This document shows positions 12,331 to 23,951 of a stretch of 64,000 nucleotides of DNA, in pieces; the stretch's first letter is position 1; each line of letters begins with the position of its first letter. The position numbers and the translations under genes were made by a program. This DNA is from Halicephalobus mephisto (lineage: Eukaryota > Nematoda > Chromadorea > Rhabditida > Panagrolaimidae), in assembly GCA_009193035.1 (NCBI GenBank), contig SWDT01000064.1:62001-126000 (forward strand), in the 5' to 3' direction. The notes beneath the pieces were generated by a model. The model had not been told where the DNA came from. It did not search any database and worked only from the letters and a program-made list of their open reading frames with translations.

Positions 12331-12980
12331 TTTATTTAATTACACAAGGTTCCAGAAACATCTAGTGGATTCTGAAAAGCTCTAAAAGTTTACATAACAT
12401 TCCCTAATTCCACCCAATTACCGTAATCCAGACATTTTCAAAACAATTTTTAAAATCAAACTACTTTTGAAAAAATAAAAATTACTTTAAATTTTAACTA
12501 AAATCGAATAAACTGTCTTAAATAAGAAATGTAAATTTTTGAAAGTTTTTATTTTAAAATTTTAAAAATTATTTTACTTTTTAATAATTTTAAACTTTTA
12601 ACTATTTTTAAATTTTTGATTATTTTTAATTTTTTAAATTACTTTTTAATAATTTTTAATTTTTAAAATTACTTTTTAATTATTTTAAAAATTTTTAAAT
12701 TACTTTTTAATTATTTTTAACTTGTAATTTTTGATAAAAATTGTAACAAAAGTCGGTTCTGGAACGATTTCCTTTGTTGTGAATGAGAGCAAGCTTTTGG
12801 TTTCAAATTTTTTGACTTGATGAGCCACTTTTCCGCACCTTTCCTCATTGAGACCAGAATTCCTTAAAAATTGTCTTTTTCAAATTCGTTATTAACCGAA
12901 AAATCCAGAAAATCCTCTCGTGATTGAGCAATTCTAAAAAAACCATGTTACGCGATTTTGAGTCCAATTTTGGCAATTAA
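12331..12980. other. AT-rich spacer
   Basis: Runs of TTTTTAATTATTTTTAA type between 12540 and 12730, then unique sequence. No coding signal. Confidence 0.5.
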
Positions 12981-13026
12981 GTTTGAATTTTGCATTTTTC
13001 TGGACTTGTTCTTTTGTTTGCAGAAA

Positions 13027-13405
13027 CAAAACCAGAGATATTCGAAAAATCCTGTCTCTTTTGCTCCGAAAAGTTCCAGGTGTGATTCCACTCGAAGCAA
13101 ATCTGATTTATTTTGATCTAGACCTTAATTTTGAAACTACAGTACTCTTCTTAGTCGAGGACAATTTCGATCCGCAAGGTTATCCGATTCACGTAACTGG
13201 AATCCCATTCAGGCTTTTTTGGAGTCTTCTAGGATCTAGTGGGAGGTTTCGGAGTTTTTCGGAATCCAATTTCAGTTTTTGGAACATTATTGACTTCAAT
13301 TCAGGATTCTGTAGTTTTTACAATTTTCTAAATATTTTAAAAATTTTCGAAAATTTAGAATTTTTAAAAATTTCGAAAACTATTTTAAAGATTTTTGAAA
13401 TTTAA
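13027..13405 (+). pseudogene. Orphan coding-like ORF, possible exon remnant
   Basis: An acceptor-like TTTGTTTGCAG at about 13012-13022 is followed by an open frame whose first 60 codons read like real protein (RDIRKILSLLLRKVPGVIPL, then YFDLDLNFET and VEDNFDPQGYPIHVTGIP). The frame then degenerates into Phe/Leu/Lys-rich repeat sequence. I do not recognise the family and find no partner exons nearby. It may be a relic exon, an exon of an unrecognised gene, or chance. Confidence 0.25.
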
Positions 13406-13660
13406 GTTTTTAAATCTTCAGAAACTAAACATTTTTAAATCTCTCATTTTTCATTTAAGATTCTGTAGTTTTCTAAATATTTTAAAAATTTTCGAAAATT
13501 TAGAATTTTAAAAACTTCCAAAATTTAAGTTTTTAAATCTTCAAAAACTAAAAATTTTTAAATCTCTCATTTTTCATTTAAGATTTTCTAGGTTTTTATA
13601 ATTTTCTAAATATTTCTAAATTATTAAAAAATTTTGAGGAAAATTTAGGAGTTTTTAGAA
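13300..13660. repeat. Degenerate tandem repeat
   Basis: Two to three copies of a roughly 125-bp unit holding TTTCTAAATATTTTAAAAAT and TTTAAATCTTC and TCTCATTTTTCATTTAAGAT. It overlaps the 3' end of the orphan ORF, which shows that part is not conserved coding. Confidence 0.6.
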
Positions 13661-13891
13661 TTTAAAGTAAAATTTTGAAATTCTTGAAAATCTTATGAGA
13701 CATTCTAAAATATTACAGAACTCAGTTGAGGATTCTGAAATCCTAGAATCTCTCAGAATCCAATTGAGGATTCTGAAATTTTTGAAGATCTTCCAAAATT
13801 TCCTGTAATTTTTAGGAATCTTATAGAAGTTTTTGGGATGTCCTAAGCCTCTATGATGACCTCTGGAATCTCTCAGAATCCAGTGGAGATA

Positions 13892-14063
13892 CTGTGAAAC
13901 CTCGCTAAAAACAACCCGAAGGGACGGCAGAAAAGTTGTTTTTACAGAGGAGTTGCCTTTATCGGGGGGTTTACTAGGGGAAAATCCACAGTAGGAATCG
14001 GAACCGAGTTGTCTTTAAAGAGGATTTGCTCTTATCGAGGGTCTTTATATCGAGGTTTCACTG
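13892..14063. mobile_element. MITE with TA target duplication (Tc1/mariner-pogo-like ends)
   Basis: A 172-bp element starts CTGTGAAACCTCG and ends CGAGGTTTCACTG, an inverted repeat with one mismatch. It is flanked on both sides by TA (13890-13891 and 14064-14065), the target duplication of Tc1/mariner-class transposons. The interior contains paired segments (AGTTGTTTTTACAGAGGAGT and GTTGTCTTTAAAGAGGA), so it is internally repetitive and carries no transposase. Confidence 0.8.
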
Positions 14064-14169
14064 TATTTGGAATCACCAGCTAAAACCAAGAATTCCAGAA
14101 ATCCACTTCAAAGAAATACCGCAAAAAATCAGTTTTTTATTTTTATAATATTATAATTTCGAAACCAAA

Positions 14170-14520
14170 ATCTAAAGCTTCAAAAATTCAAAAAATTCTT
14201 GTCGAGACCATTTTCAGAAATTCGTATTAGGACCATTTCTGAAAATTCGTTTCGAAACAATTTTCTAAAAATTCTGCTCAGGACCATTTCTAAAAATTTG
14301 TTTTAAAACAATTTTCTGAAAATTCGTTTCGAAACAATTTTCTAAAAATTCTGCTCAGGACCACTTCTGAAAATTCGTGTTAGGACCATTTCTAAAAATT
14401 TGTTCTAAAATAATTTTCTGAAAATTCGTTTCGAAACAATTTTCTAAAAATTCTCCTCAGGACCACTTCTGAAAATTCGCCTCAGGACCATTTCTAAAAA
14501 TTTGTTTCAAAACTACTTTA
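14170..14520. repeat. Short-period tandem repeat
   Basis: About a dozen degenerate copies of a 25-30-bp unit alternating TCAGGACCATTTCTGAAAAT and TTCGTTTCGAAACAATTTTC. No coding signal. Confidence 0.7.
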
Positions 14521-15360
14521 AAAAATATTTATTTTTAATTTCTGTATTAGTATTTAAAAAAGTGAACTAGAGCCCATTTTTGTCTGGATTGTCTTCTTTT
14601 ATGGATAATGATTAGTATGCGGAGTTATTCATTTTTTGTAAATCCTAAAAATCGCTTCTTGATGTGAACGCTGTTCGGATTGATACATTTCAGATTTTTC
14701 TCCGGAGAAAAAATTCAATTGAACGATCCTTGGGGCGGGGTCTGGAGGGAATTTCATCCTTTTTAGATAAAAGCGTCAAAAGGTAGATTCAAGGGTGTCT
14801 GAAGGTATTTCTGAATTCGGTTGTTTTTTTAGAAAATTAAAAATTCATTTTTTTCTTCAAAAATAACTTTTATTTTTTAGAAAATTAATTTTAAAATTTA
14901 AAAAATTTTTAAAAATATTTAAAAATTTAAAAAAAATGTTTAAAAAAAATAAAAAATGTTGAAAAAAATAAAAATAAAGAAAATAGAAAGAAATAAAAAT
15001 TCAAATTCCCGCGTTCCCTGAAGCTTCAAGTTTTCGTTTTAAGACCTTTTGTCTTTCAAAAGCTCTCTTTTTTCGTGTTGAGATTTTTCTTTTTAGGATT
15101 TTCTCAAGATTAAAAAATTTTTTAATTTGTGATTTTTTCGGAAAATTTTTATTATAAAAAAATTATGTTTTCGTGGCGAGATTTTTTCTTCATTTATCAT
15201 CGCTTTGAGATCTAAAGATAACAAAAAAAAATTTCTCTTTTAATCTCCAGATATTCTTCCGCAGATTTTTTAATTTAAAAAAATTCACTTTTTAAGTCGA
15301 GAATTTTTTTTAAATCTTTTCAAAAATCAAAAATCATAAAAAAACAGTTTTAAATTTTTT
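14521..15360. other. Intergenic region, nothing recognised
   Basis: Mixed sequence. A slightly GC-richer patch at 14560-14810 shows no continuous frame, and the rest is AT-rich. No gene supported. Confidence 0.45.
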
Positions 15361-15800
15361 AATTCTAAGAAATTGGAAATTTCGTGGTGGGACCAATCAT
15401 CTATTGAAAGTCGTTCTGAGAGTCAGAATTTGCAGAAAAAGTAGTTTTCATTAAAAAATGTAATTATTCTTTTTTAAATTTTTGAATATCAAAAAATTGA
15501 AGTTTTCGCGGTGGGACCAATCATTTATTGAAAGTCGTTCTGAGACCTAGTCATTTTGAAAAAAAGTAGTTTTCATTAAAAAAATGTAATTATTCATTTT
15601 TTAAATTCTTGAATATCGAAAAATTTAAAATTTCGTGGTGAGACCAATCATCTATTGAAAGTCGTTCTGAGACCGAAAACTTTCAAAAAAACAATTTTCA
15701 CTTAAACATTTAATTATTTTTCCTTATTTCCAGAAATTGACGTTTTCGTGGTGGAACTAATCATCTATTCAAAATCGTTCTAAAACCTAATTGCAAAAAT
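15360..15800. repeat. Tandem repeat, about 126-bp unit, four copies
   Basis: Copies recur near 15380, 15507, 15633 and 15750. The conserved core is GGTGGGACCAATCATCTATT followed by GAAAGTCGTTCTGAGA. The unit drifts progressively from first to fourth copy. Confidence 0.75.
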
Positions 15801-15839
15801 AATTAATTTTTAAATTTTAATAAAGTCACTTTTTTATTA

Positions 15840-15990
15840 AAAAATATTTCGAAAATAAATTATTTTTAAAATTTTTTAAAAATTTCGAAAATAAATTATT
15901 TTTAAAATTTCGAAAATAAATTATTTTTAAAATTTCGAAAATTAATTATTTTTAAAATTTCGAAAAAAAATTATTTTTAAAATTTCGAAA
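15840..15990. repeat. About 26-bp tandem repeat
   Basis: Five to six copies of AAATTTCGAAAATAAATTAT plus TTTTA. Simple satellite-like array. Confidence 0.7.
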
Positions 15991-16199
15991 TTGCAAAAAA
16001 GAAAGTTTTTTATTTTTTTGCACCGGATAATTACCGAAATTGTCAATCAAAAAACTCAGGATTTCTAATCCATCACTAAATTTCCTTCAAAATTTTAAAT
16101 TGAGATAATCTTTTTTGCTCATCAATCCATCTTCATTTTTTTATCCAAAAAGATTCTATAAAATTATCGCGATTTTCCCTTTTCATCGAAAAACAAAAA

Positions 16200-16585
16200 A
16201 GATTTATTTTGTTTTTTATTTAAAAAATTATAAATGTTTTTAATTTTTGTTTAAAAATTATTATTTTTTTTGTTTTTTATTTAAAAATTTATTATTTTTT
16301 AAATTTTATTTGAAAATTTATTATTTTTTTTGTTTTTATTTAAAAATTTATTATTTTTTAAATTTTATAAAAACATTTATGAATTTTTTTTTGTTTTTAT
16401 TTAAAAATTTATTATTTTTTAAATTTTATAAAAACATTTATGAATTTTTTTGTTTTTATTTAAAAATTTATTATTTTTTAAATTTTATAAAAACATTTAT
16501 GAATTTTTTTGTTTTTATTTAAAAATTTATTATTTTTTAAATTTTATAAAAACATTTATGAATTTTTTTGTTTTTATTTAATAAT
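16200..16585. repeat. 59-bp tandem repeat upstream of the ShKT gene
   Basis: At least four near-perfect copies of a unit built from TTTTTATTTAAAAATTTATT and ATAAAAACATTTATGAATTT. The array ends about 20 bp before the start codon of the next gene. A Phe-rich open frame across it is a by-product of the repeat. Confidence 0.75.
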
Positions 16586-16602
16586 TTTCGAATTTTTTTA
16601 GA

Positions 16603-19600
16603 ATGGTCCGTTGGGAGACTGTAATCCTCTTATTTTTGTTGTTCGAAGCTTCGATATCGAGGCCACAGTATGACTTCGGCGACAGTGAAGCTAGGAATGG
16701 TGAGGATTATTTTAAAAAATAATAATTACTAATAACTGAAAATAGAAAAATATTGAAAATATTAAAGATTTTAAATTATACGGTGTGTAAAAAAATTCAA
16801 AAATAAAACAACGCCTTAGGGAATAAGGTTGGTAAATGTTTATGGAGTAGATATCCATTGGCATAGGTTACGGTAGAAGGTTTGAGGATGTTGCAGATTG
16901 GGATTTAGGAAGCTAGAGCCTGAATTGGGACTTTTAGGAGATACTAGACCAAATCTGAAAAGTTCTAATTTGATTCGGTGTAGATTACTGTAGACAATCC
17001 CGGGGTCAGATTCTAATCAAGTATGGATGTTTCAAAAACACCCTAATCTTGGTTGACATAAATAACTTCAGAATTCCCTCAGCTAGGTTCTGTAAAATCC
17101 TATACCAAATCTGAGAGGTTCTAATTTAATTCGGTGTAGATTACTGTAGACAATTTCGGGGTCAGATTCTAGAAGATTCCACTCAGGTATGGGTGTTTCT
17201 AAAAGACCCTAATCTTGCTTCGTATCAATTCTAAAATATACTAAATTATATTTTGGAAGTTCTGACTTGGTATAGATTACTGTAGACAACTCCGACGTCA
17301 GATTCTAGAAGATTCCACTCAGGTATGAATGTTTCTAAAAGACCCTAATCTTGCTTAGTATAAATTCTAAAATATACTAAATTATATTTTGCGAGTTCTG
17401 ACTTGGTGTAGATTACTGTAGACAATTCCGGGGTCAGATTCTAGAAGATTCCACTCAGGTATGGATGTTTCTAAAAGATCCTAATTTCACCTACAATAAA
17501 TTATCCTAGAATCCCCTCGGCCAGATTCTAGAAGATTCCGATGTTATCTTTATCCCTCTGGAATATCCCAAATCCATCTCGGATTTTCCCAAGATCCTTC
17601 AACTTAATCTGGATTTTTCTAAAACTTCCGGTTCAATCTGGCCTGGATCTCTAAAAAATCTCGAACCAGTTCCGAAAGATCCGGCCTGATCGACTAAGGA
17701 TCATCCTGAGAAGTTCTGGCCTGATCTGATACGGATCTTTTTTCATAAAATTTCAGCGAATCAGCCATAGATTTAAAAAAGTTCCAGTTTGGATTGATAC
17801 GCATCTAATTAGAAGGTTAATCCGGTTTGCCACGAGTACTTTTTGAAAATTTCGGCTTCGTTAGGGATCTTTCTAAAAAATCGTCGAATTTTTTTATGGA
17901 TCTTTTGAAAAATCCTGGATCAATTCCGAAAGGTCCTATTTTTCGCAAGACCTAGATTGGAGACATGCGAAGACGAGGAAACCGCGGAATGGCCTGAAAG
18001 GACCTAGACGAGTTTGAAGAAGACCTAAACTTGGGACATGCCAATGTTAGGGAACTGCGAAATGGCCTAGGATGGCCTGGGTTGACCTAACAAGACCTAA
18101 ACCAGTAATTCTTAACCTAAAGGACCTGCTAATTGTCCTGAAAGGGTCTAGAACAGTTTAATAAGATTCATCTTAAGAAATCGCAAGTATAAAAGGATTG
18201 TCAAGATCCTAAAAGGTCCTGGCTCTTTTGCAAGACCCAAATCAGGGGAATGCAGGTGTGGGAAAATCGCGAAATGATTTAACAGGGGCACATGGAAGTA
18301 GAAGGATTGTACAGCACCTTGGAAGGACCTAGACTAGGAGCACGTTGATGCGAGGAGGTTGCGAAATGGTCTGAAAGGCCCTAACTCGTCCGCAAGACCT
18401 GCAATGGGGGCCTAAGCGCGAGGAGATCGCGGAATGCTTAGAACGGGCTTAGAAAGACCTAATTCAGATCCACGGATGTGCTAAAATTATAAAACATCCT
18501 AGAAAGTCCTGATTTGTCTACAGGACCTAAATTAGGACCACATTGGATACGGTAATATTATTAATGTTGTAAAATCTATCTTTTTTCTGATTTTTACACT
18601 TTTGAAAATAATTGTTTTCAGAATTAATCAAAGTATCGGGTGAAGTCCATCCAGAAAAAGCAGAGGAGAACACGCTCGGAGGAGATGTGAAGCCAATTGT
18701 GGATCTGCCAGCGGCTGAACCGAAGCCTCCGGCAATGGAACCAAACATGAAGAACGAAATTCCTACTGTAAATACTCAGACAGAACCGGTTCTTCCAGAA
18801 TCCCCCGTCGTTGCCAGTACTGCACCCGAGGAAGCTTCTGAATCCGTGACAGCTCCTGCAGAAACTGAGAAAGAAGAACCCGGACCTGTTGCTCCTCCAG
18901 ACGCTACAGAAGCCCCTCAAGAAGCACCAAGTAGTCCTGCAGCATCGAAAGAAGAAGCTCCTGTTTCAGCAGCTCCAGAACAACCAAATAAAAATGAAAC
19001 TGCACCAGTCCAGCCTGCCAGTGAGACTCCTGAAATTCCACAAGCTCCCAGTGTTGTTCCAGAAGCTCCGAAAGAAGAAGCACCTCTGGTAGATGGAGGG
19101 TATGATAATCCTGCTCCAGTAGCTGAAGAGAAGAAAGAAGAAGCTCCTTCTCCATCTGAACAAGCTGTGCAGGAAGTTGCCAAAGCCCCTGAGGCTCCTG
19201 AAGAACCTACTACAGCTCCGGAAGTCGAGCAACCCGCTCCAGCTGAAGAACCAACAACAGCAGCACCAGCTCCTGAAGTTACTGAAGCTCCTGCAACTCC
19301 TCAACCTAAGGAATCAGCTACCGAAGAACCCGCAACGGAAGCACCAGCTACTACAGCTGCTCCAGAAGTAACGGAAGCTGTAGCTGCTCCTGTCGAAGCC
19401 GCACCAGCTCCAGAAGCCCCTTCAGGATACGACAATCAAGCTTCAGTAGAAACACCAGCTGCAGCCCCAAAGGCACCTCCTGCTGAAGCAGCTGTAGCTC
19501 CAGAATCACCTACTTCTGAAGAATCAGTTCAAGAAGCTCCTGCTACTGCTGAAGCATCCACCCCAGAAGTTAAGGAACCAGCTCCTGCTCCTGAAGAACC

Positions 19601-22600
19601 GGCAACGGAAGCACCAGCTACTGCAGCTGCAGCTACTCCTGTTGAAGCCACACCAGCTCCAGAATCACCTGCTCCTGTTCCTGAAGAACCGGCAACGGAA
19701 GCAGCAGTCACTGAAGCTGCAGCTACTCCTGCTGAAGCTGCACCAGCTCCAGAAGCCCCTTTAGGATACGACAGTCAAATTCCAGCAGAAACACCGGCTG
19801 AAAAAACCGAAGCTGCATCTTCTGAAACGTCTGTAGCTCCTGAGGTGCAAGAACCAGCTTCAAAATCTCCTGCTCCAGCCACTGAACAACCAGCAACAGA
19901 AGCACCAGCTCCAGAAGCAACAGAAGCTGCAGCTCCTGAACCAGAAGCGACATCCGCTCCAGAAGTGACTCCTGCTGTCGAAAATGCTCCGGAACCTGTG
20001 AAACCTTCTCCAGAGATAATCACTTCTGGATACAATAATCCCGTTGAAGAAATAGAAGCTGCTGCAGCTCCGGAAGCCACCAAAGAGGAACCTAAGCTCG
20101 TTGATTCGTCTCCTGAAGTGACTAATGCTGCAGAAAAAACCCAACCAGAACCAGAAGCCACGGAAGAAACTTCAAGTGCTCCAGTGATTCCACCGACAGA
20201 AGAAGAACATGCGGAAGAAACCGAAACGGCTTCAGAAGCTTCTGCAGATTCTGAAGACTCTGATTCAGCCGCAGCGGAATCAGAAATCGAAGAAAATCAA
20301 GATTCTACTTCAGTTCCAGAAGCTCCAGAAGGATCGACTGCAGCTCCTGTTCCGGTTGAAGAATCCTCATCAGCCGTCCCGGCTCCTGAATCCGAAAAAG
20401 AAGAACAATCTCAAGCTCCACCAGCAGAAACCTCAGAATTCCAAAGCGGATATGAAATTCTGTCTCCCGCACCTCCTCCTAAAGAGGAACTAGCTGCTCC
20501 AGAAGCCACTGAAGCTCCACAAGTTGAAGAAACTTCAGCTCCAGAAGTGAATGAAGAAGCTCAGACTTCTGCTCCGGCTACCGAAACCGCTCCTATTGAA
20601 TCGAAAGCTGCTGTTGATAATAATGAAGTTGCTGAAACTGCAACAACGGCTCCGAAAGAAGAAGCACCTCTGGTAGATGGAGGGTATGATAATCCTGCTC
20701 CAGTAGCTGAAGAGAAGAAAGAAGAAGCTCCGTCTCCATCTGAACAAGCTGTGCAGGAAGTTGCCAAAGCTCCCGAGGCTCCTGCAGCTCCAGCTGAAGA
20801 ACCTACTACAGCTCCGGAAGTCGAGCAACCCGCTCCAGCTGAAGAACCAACAACAGCAGCACCAGCTCCTGAAGTTACTGAAGCTCCTGCAACTCCTCAA
20901 CCTAAGGAACCAGCTACCGAAGAACCCGCAACGGAAGCACCAGCTACTACAGCTGCTCCAGAGGCTACTGAAGCATCTCTAGCCCCAGAAGTTGAAGAAC
21001 CAACAACTGAAGCATCTGCACCAGAAGAAGCAGCAACAGAAGCAGCTCCTGTAGCTGTCCCAGAAGTAACAGAAGCCGCACCAGCTCCGGAAGCTCCTTC
21101 GGGATATGACAGTCAAGTCCCAGTAGAAACACCGGCTGCAGCTCCTGTAGAAGCAGTTGGAGTTCCAGAAATTCAAGAACCAGCTCCGGAATCACCTGCT
21201 CCTGAAGTACCTATTTCTGAAAAACCAGTGACAGAAGCTCCTGCTAAAGCTGCTCCAGAAGCTACAGAAGCAGCGGCTCCTGAACCAGAAGCGACTTCAG
21301 CTCCTGAAGCTCCAGCAACTTCTGCAGGATATGATAATCAAGCTCCCACAGAACCAGCAGCTCCTGAAGAACCCGCAACGGAAGCACCAGCTACTACAGC
21401 TGCTCCAGAAGTAAAGGAAACTGTAGCTGCTCCTGTCGAAGCCGCACCAGCTCCAGAAGCCCCTTCAGGATACGACAATCAAGCTTCAGTAGAAACACCG
21501 GCTGCTGCTCCAATTGCACCTACTCCTGCTGAAACTTCAGTAGCTTCAGAAATCCAAGAACCAACAACGGAAACATCTGCACCAGAAGAAGCAGCAACAG
21601 AAGCAGCTCCGGAAACTACAGAATCCGCCGCTTCTGCTCCTGAAGAAGTCCAGGAAACTCCAGCCGCGACGGAAGCTCCCGAAGAAGCTGCACCTGCTCC
21701 CGAGGAGAAACCTGCCAAAGCTGTCGGAGGATACGATAATCCTGCTCCTGAAGAACCAGCGACAGAAGCAACCCCTTCAGAAGCGACAGAAGCTGCAGCT
21801 CCAGAAGCTGAAACAACAGCTGCTGCTCCAGAAGAAACATCAGCTCCAGAAGCCGCTCCTGTAGAAACGAAATCAGAAAGTACGAAGGAGGAATCATCTA
21901 CTGTAGCTCCGGAAGCAGCAGTTCCTCAAGAAGAAGAGACTTCTGCTCCTGAAGCCCCAACAGAGAAGCCTTCAGAACCCGCCGGAGGATACGATAATTC
22001 AGCTGTCGAAACTTCTGAATCTGAAGCGACTTCGGCTCCAGAAGCAGCTCCTGTGGAAGAAGAAAAATCTTCAGAATCTCCGGCTCCAGAAGCTGCTGAG
22101 TCAGAATCTGAAGCAACTTCGGCCCCAGAAGCTGCTCCTGTGGAAGAAGAAAAACCTTCAGAATCCCCGGCTCCAGAAGCAGCTCCTGTGGAAGAAGAAA
22201 AATCTTCAGAATCCCCGGCTCCAGAAGTCGAAGCAACTCCAGCAGCAGCTCCTGCAGAAGAACAGACACCTTCAGAAGCCGAAACAACTACAGCTCCAGA
22301 ATCTGCTCCTGCGGAAGAAAATAAAAAAGGTAATTTTTGGAATTCTACAGTAACCTCTGCTTTTGGATCCCCACTAACTTCTCTAATCCTCTGATTTCCA
22401 GATGAAACTAACAATCCAGAAAATGGGAAAAAATCAAGTGATTCAGCATCCAATGAAGACGTGGAGCCTTCTGGATACTCTGGGAACGGTAACCGTCGAA
22501 TCACAAATAGTTTATTTCGGAAAATAAAAATCGATTTTTAGAACCTCCATCAGCCGAGCAAATCAAACCAAATCCAAAAAGTATTGTTTGTGAGTTTTTC

Positions 22601-23846
22601 GTTCAAGTTTATAGAATCCAGACGAAGATTCTGCAATTTTAAAATCCTCCAAAATCCAGTTAAGAGTTCCAGAATTTTCAAATTTTAGAATCTTCTACAG
22701 TATTCTGGATTTTCTTAGATTTTAGGATATTCCTGAATCAGATGAAATTTTGGAAATTTCTAAAGTCTTCCAAAGTCTAATTAAGGATTCTAGAACCTTC
22801 TACAGTATTCTGGATTTTCTTAGATTTTAGAATTTTCCTGAATCCGATAAAATTTTCTGGAATCTTTTAAAATATTTGAAAATTTCGAAATTTTCTGGAA
22901 TCTTTTAAAATTTTTGAAATTTTCTGGAATCTTTTAAAATTTTTGAAATTTTCTGGAATCTTTTAAAATTTTTGAAATTTTCTGGAATCCGACAAAAGAT
23001 TTCAGAATTTACTATAATCCTTTAAAAATTTCTGAAATCTTCCAGAATCTCTTGGAAGTTCCTAGAAAACTTCGTATCAAAACCATCTTGGAGTAACATT
23101 ATGTTTAAATTTGTACAAAAGTATTATTTTAATTTTTGTAAAAATATTTCAATTTTTAAATTTTCGAAAAAGTATGATTTTAATTTTTAAATTTCTGAAA
23201 AAGTATGATTTTAATTTTTTTTATTTTCGAAAAAGTATGATTTTTTCAAATTTCTGAAAAAGTATGATTTTTTTTTAATTTTCGAAAAAGTACGATTTTT
23301 TCAAATTTCTGAAAAAGTATGGTTTTTTTTAATTTTTGAAAAAGTATGATTTTAATTTTTTTATTTTCGAAAAAGTATGATTTTTTAAAATTTTTGAAAA
23401 AGTATGGTTTTAATTTTTTAACTTTTTCAGCTCCTCAAGAAGCCGTCGGATACGTCGGGGTAGAAACCCCAACTGAAGCCGAAGAACAAAAGGACATCGC
23501 CGTGGAGACAGAATCCAAGGATGTTGTTGGCAGTTTTCCACTCAAGAGGATCGATGCTTCGACAGGAAAAAAATGGATGCCATACATGATGGATTGTGAA
23601 AACGAAATCGACGAAAAAGGCGGATTTCTCTGTGGAGAGTGGGCCAAGGGTGGGCTTTGCGAGGCCCACAAGCCCACAATGTTCCTTTTCTGCCGCAAGA
23701 CTTGTCTCTGTGTTGGTCCTCCTGAAGATTCTGAAAACTCCGAAAACTCAGAAAATTCTGAGGAAATTTCCGACGAATTTCCAAAACGAAGAATCAGAAG
23801 ACTCGCCAACCTCCTTGAGGACTTCAGAAAATCCCGGTTCCATTAG
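16603..23846 (+). CDS. Secreted Pro/Ala/Glu-rich repetitive protein with C-terminal ShKT domain
   Basis: Five exons: 16603-16699, 18622-22329, 22402-22488, 22542-22589 and 23431-23846. Every junction is phase 1, a sign of modular extracellular genes. Exon 1 encodes a signal peptide (MVRWETVILLFLLFEASIS, likely cut before RPQYD). Exon 2 encodes about 1,236 residues almost entirely of Pro, Ala, Glu, Thr, Ser and Val, punctuated by GYDN/GYDS motifs at irregular intervals. The last exon has six Cys in ShKT spacing (DCENEID, LCGEW, GLCEA, LFCRKTCLC), with the final pair as C-x-C rather than the usual C-x2-C. ShKT domains are common in nematode secreted and cuticle proteins, so this is probably an extracellular mucin-like or matrix protein. 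The start follows an acceptor at 16601. A poly(A) signal lies 83 bp after the stop. Substrate or partner unknown. Confidence 0.85.
16700..18621 (+). repeat. Intron 1 of the ShKT gene with two repeat arrays
   Basis: 16970-17530 holds about four copies of a roughly 140-bp unit with GTAGATTACTGTAGACAATT and TCTAGAAGATTCCACTCAGG. 17930-18530 holds degenerate copies of a GC-richer unit marked by GGCCTGAAAGGACCTAGA, GACATGCGAAG and TCGCGAAATG. Between them (17530-17930) is degenerate sequence based on words such as GATCT and TTCCG. No exon seen. Confidence 0.6.
22590..23430 (+). repeat. Intron 4 of the ShKT gene, repetitive
   Basis: The first half is built from TTTCTGGAATCTTTTAAAAT-type words. The second half (23110-23420) is an array of a 30-40-bp unit around GAAAAAGTATGATTTTAATT. 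Confidence 0.6.
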
Positions 23847-23928
23847 GCATTCCCCATCTGCTCAAATGCCCCGACAATCTTTCAAATTTTCGTAGGAAAT
23901 CCATTCCTTATTTGTATCTAAGTGTATC

Positions 23929-23934
23929 AATAAA
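23929..23934 (+). terminator. Poly(A) signal of the ShKT gene
   Basis: AATAAA 83 bp downstream of the stop codon, on the coding strand. Confidence 0.7.
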
Positions 23935-23951
23935 AACAGATTTTTTACAAG

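Noticed and set aside
16247..16522. Phe/Leu/Tyr-rich ORF
   Set aside because: Produced by the 59-bp AT-rich tandem repeat.
18624..22504. Many long antisense and alternate-frame ORFs across the PAE-rich exon
   Set aside because: They come from the biased codon composition (GCT, CCA, GAA) of the plus-strand exon and have no starts, splice signals or domains of their own.
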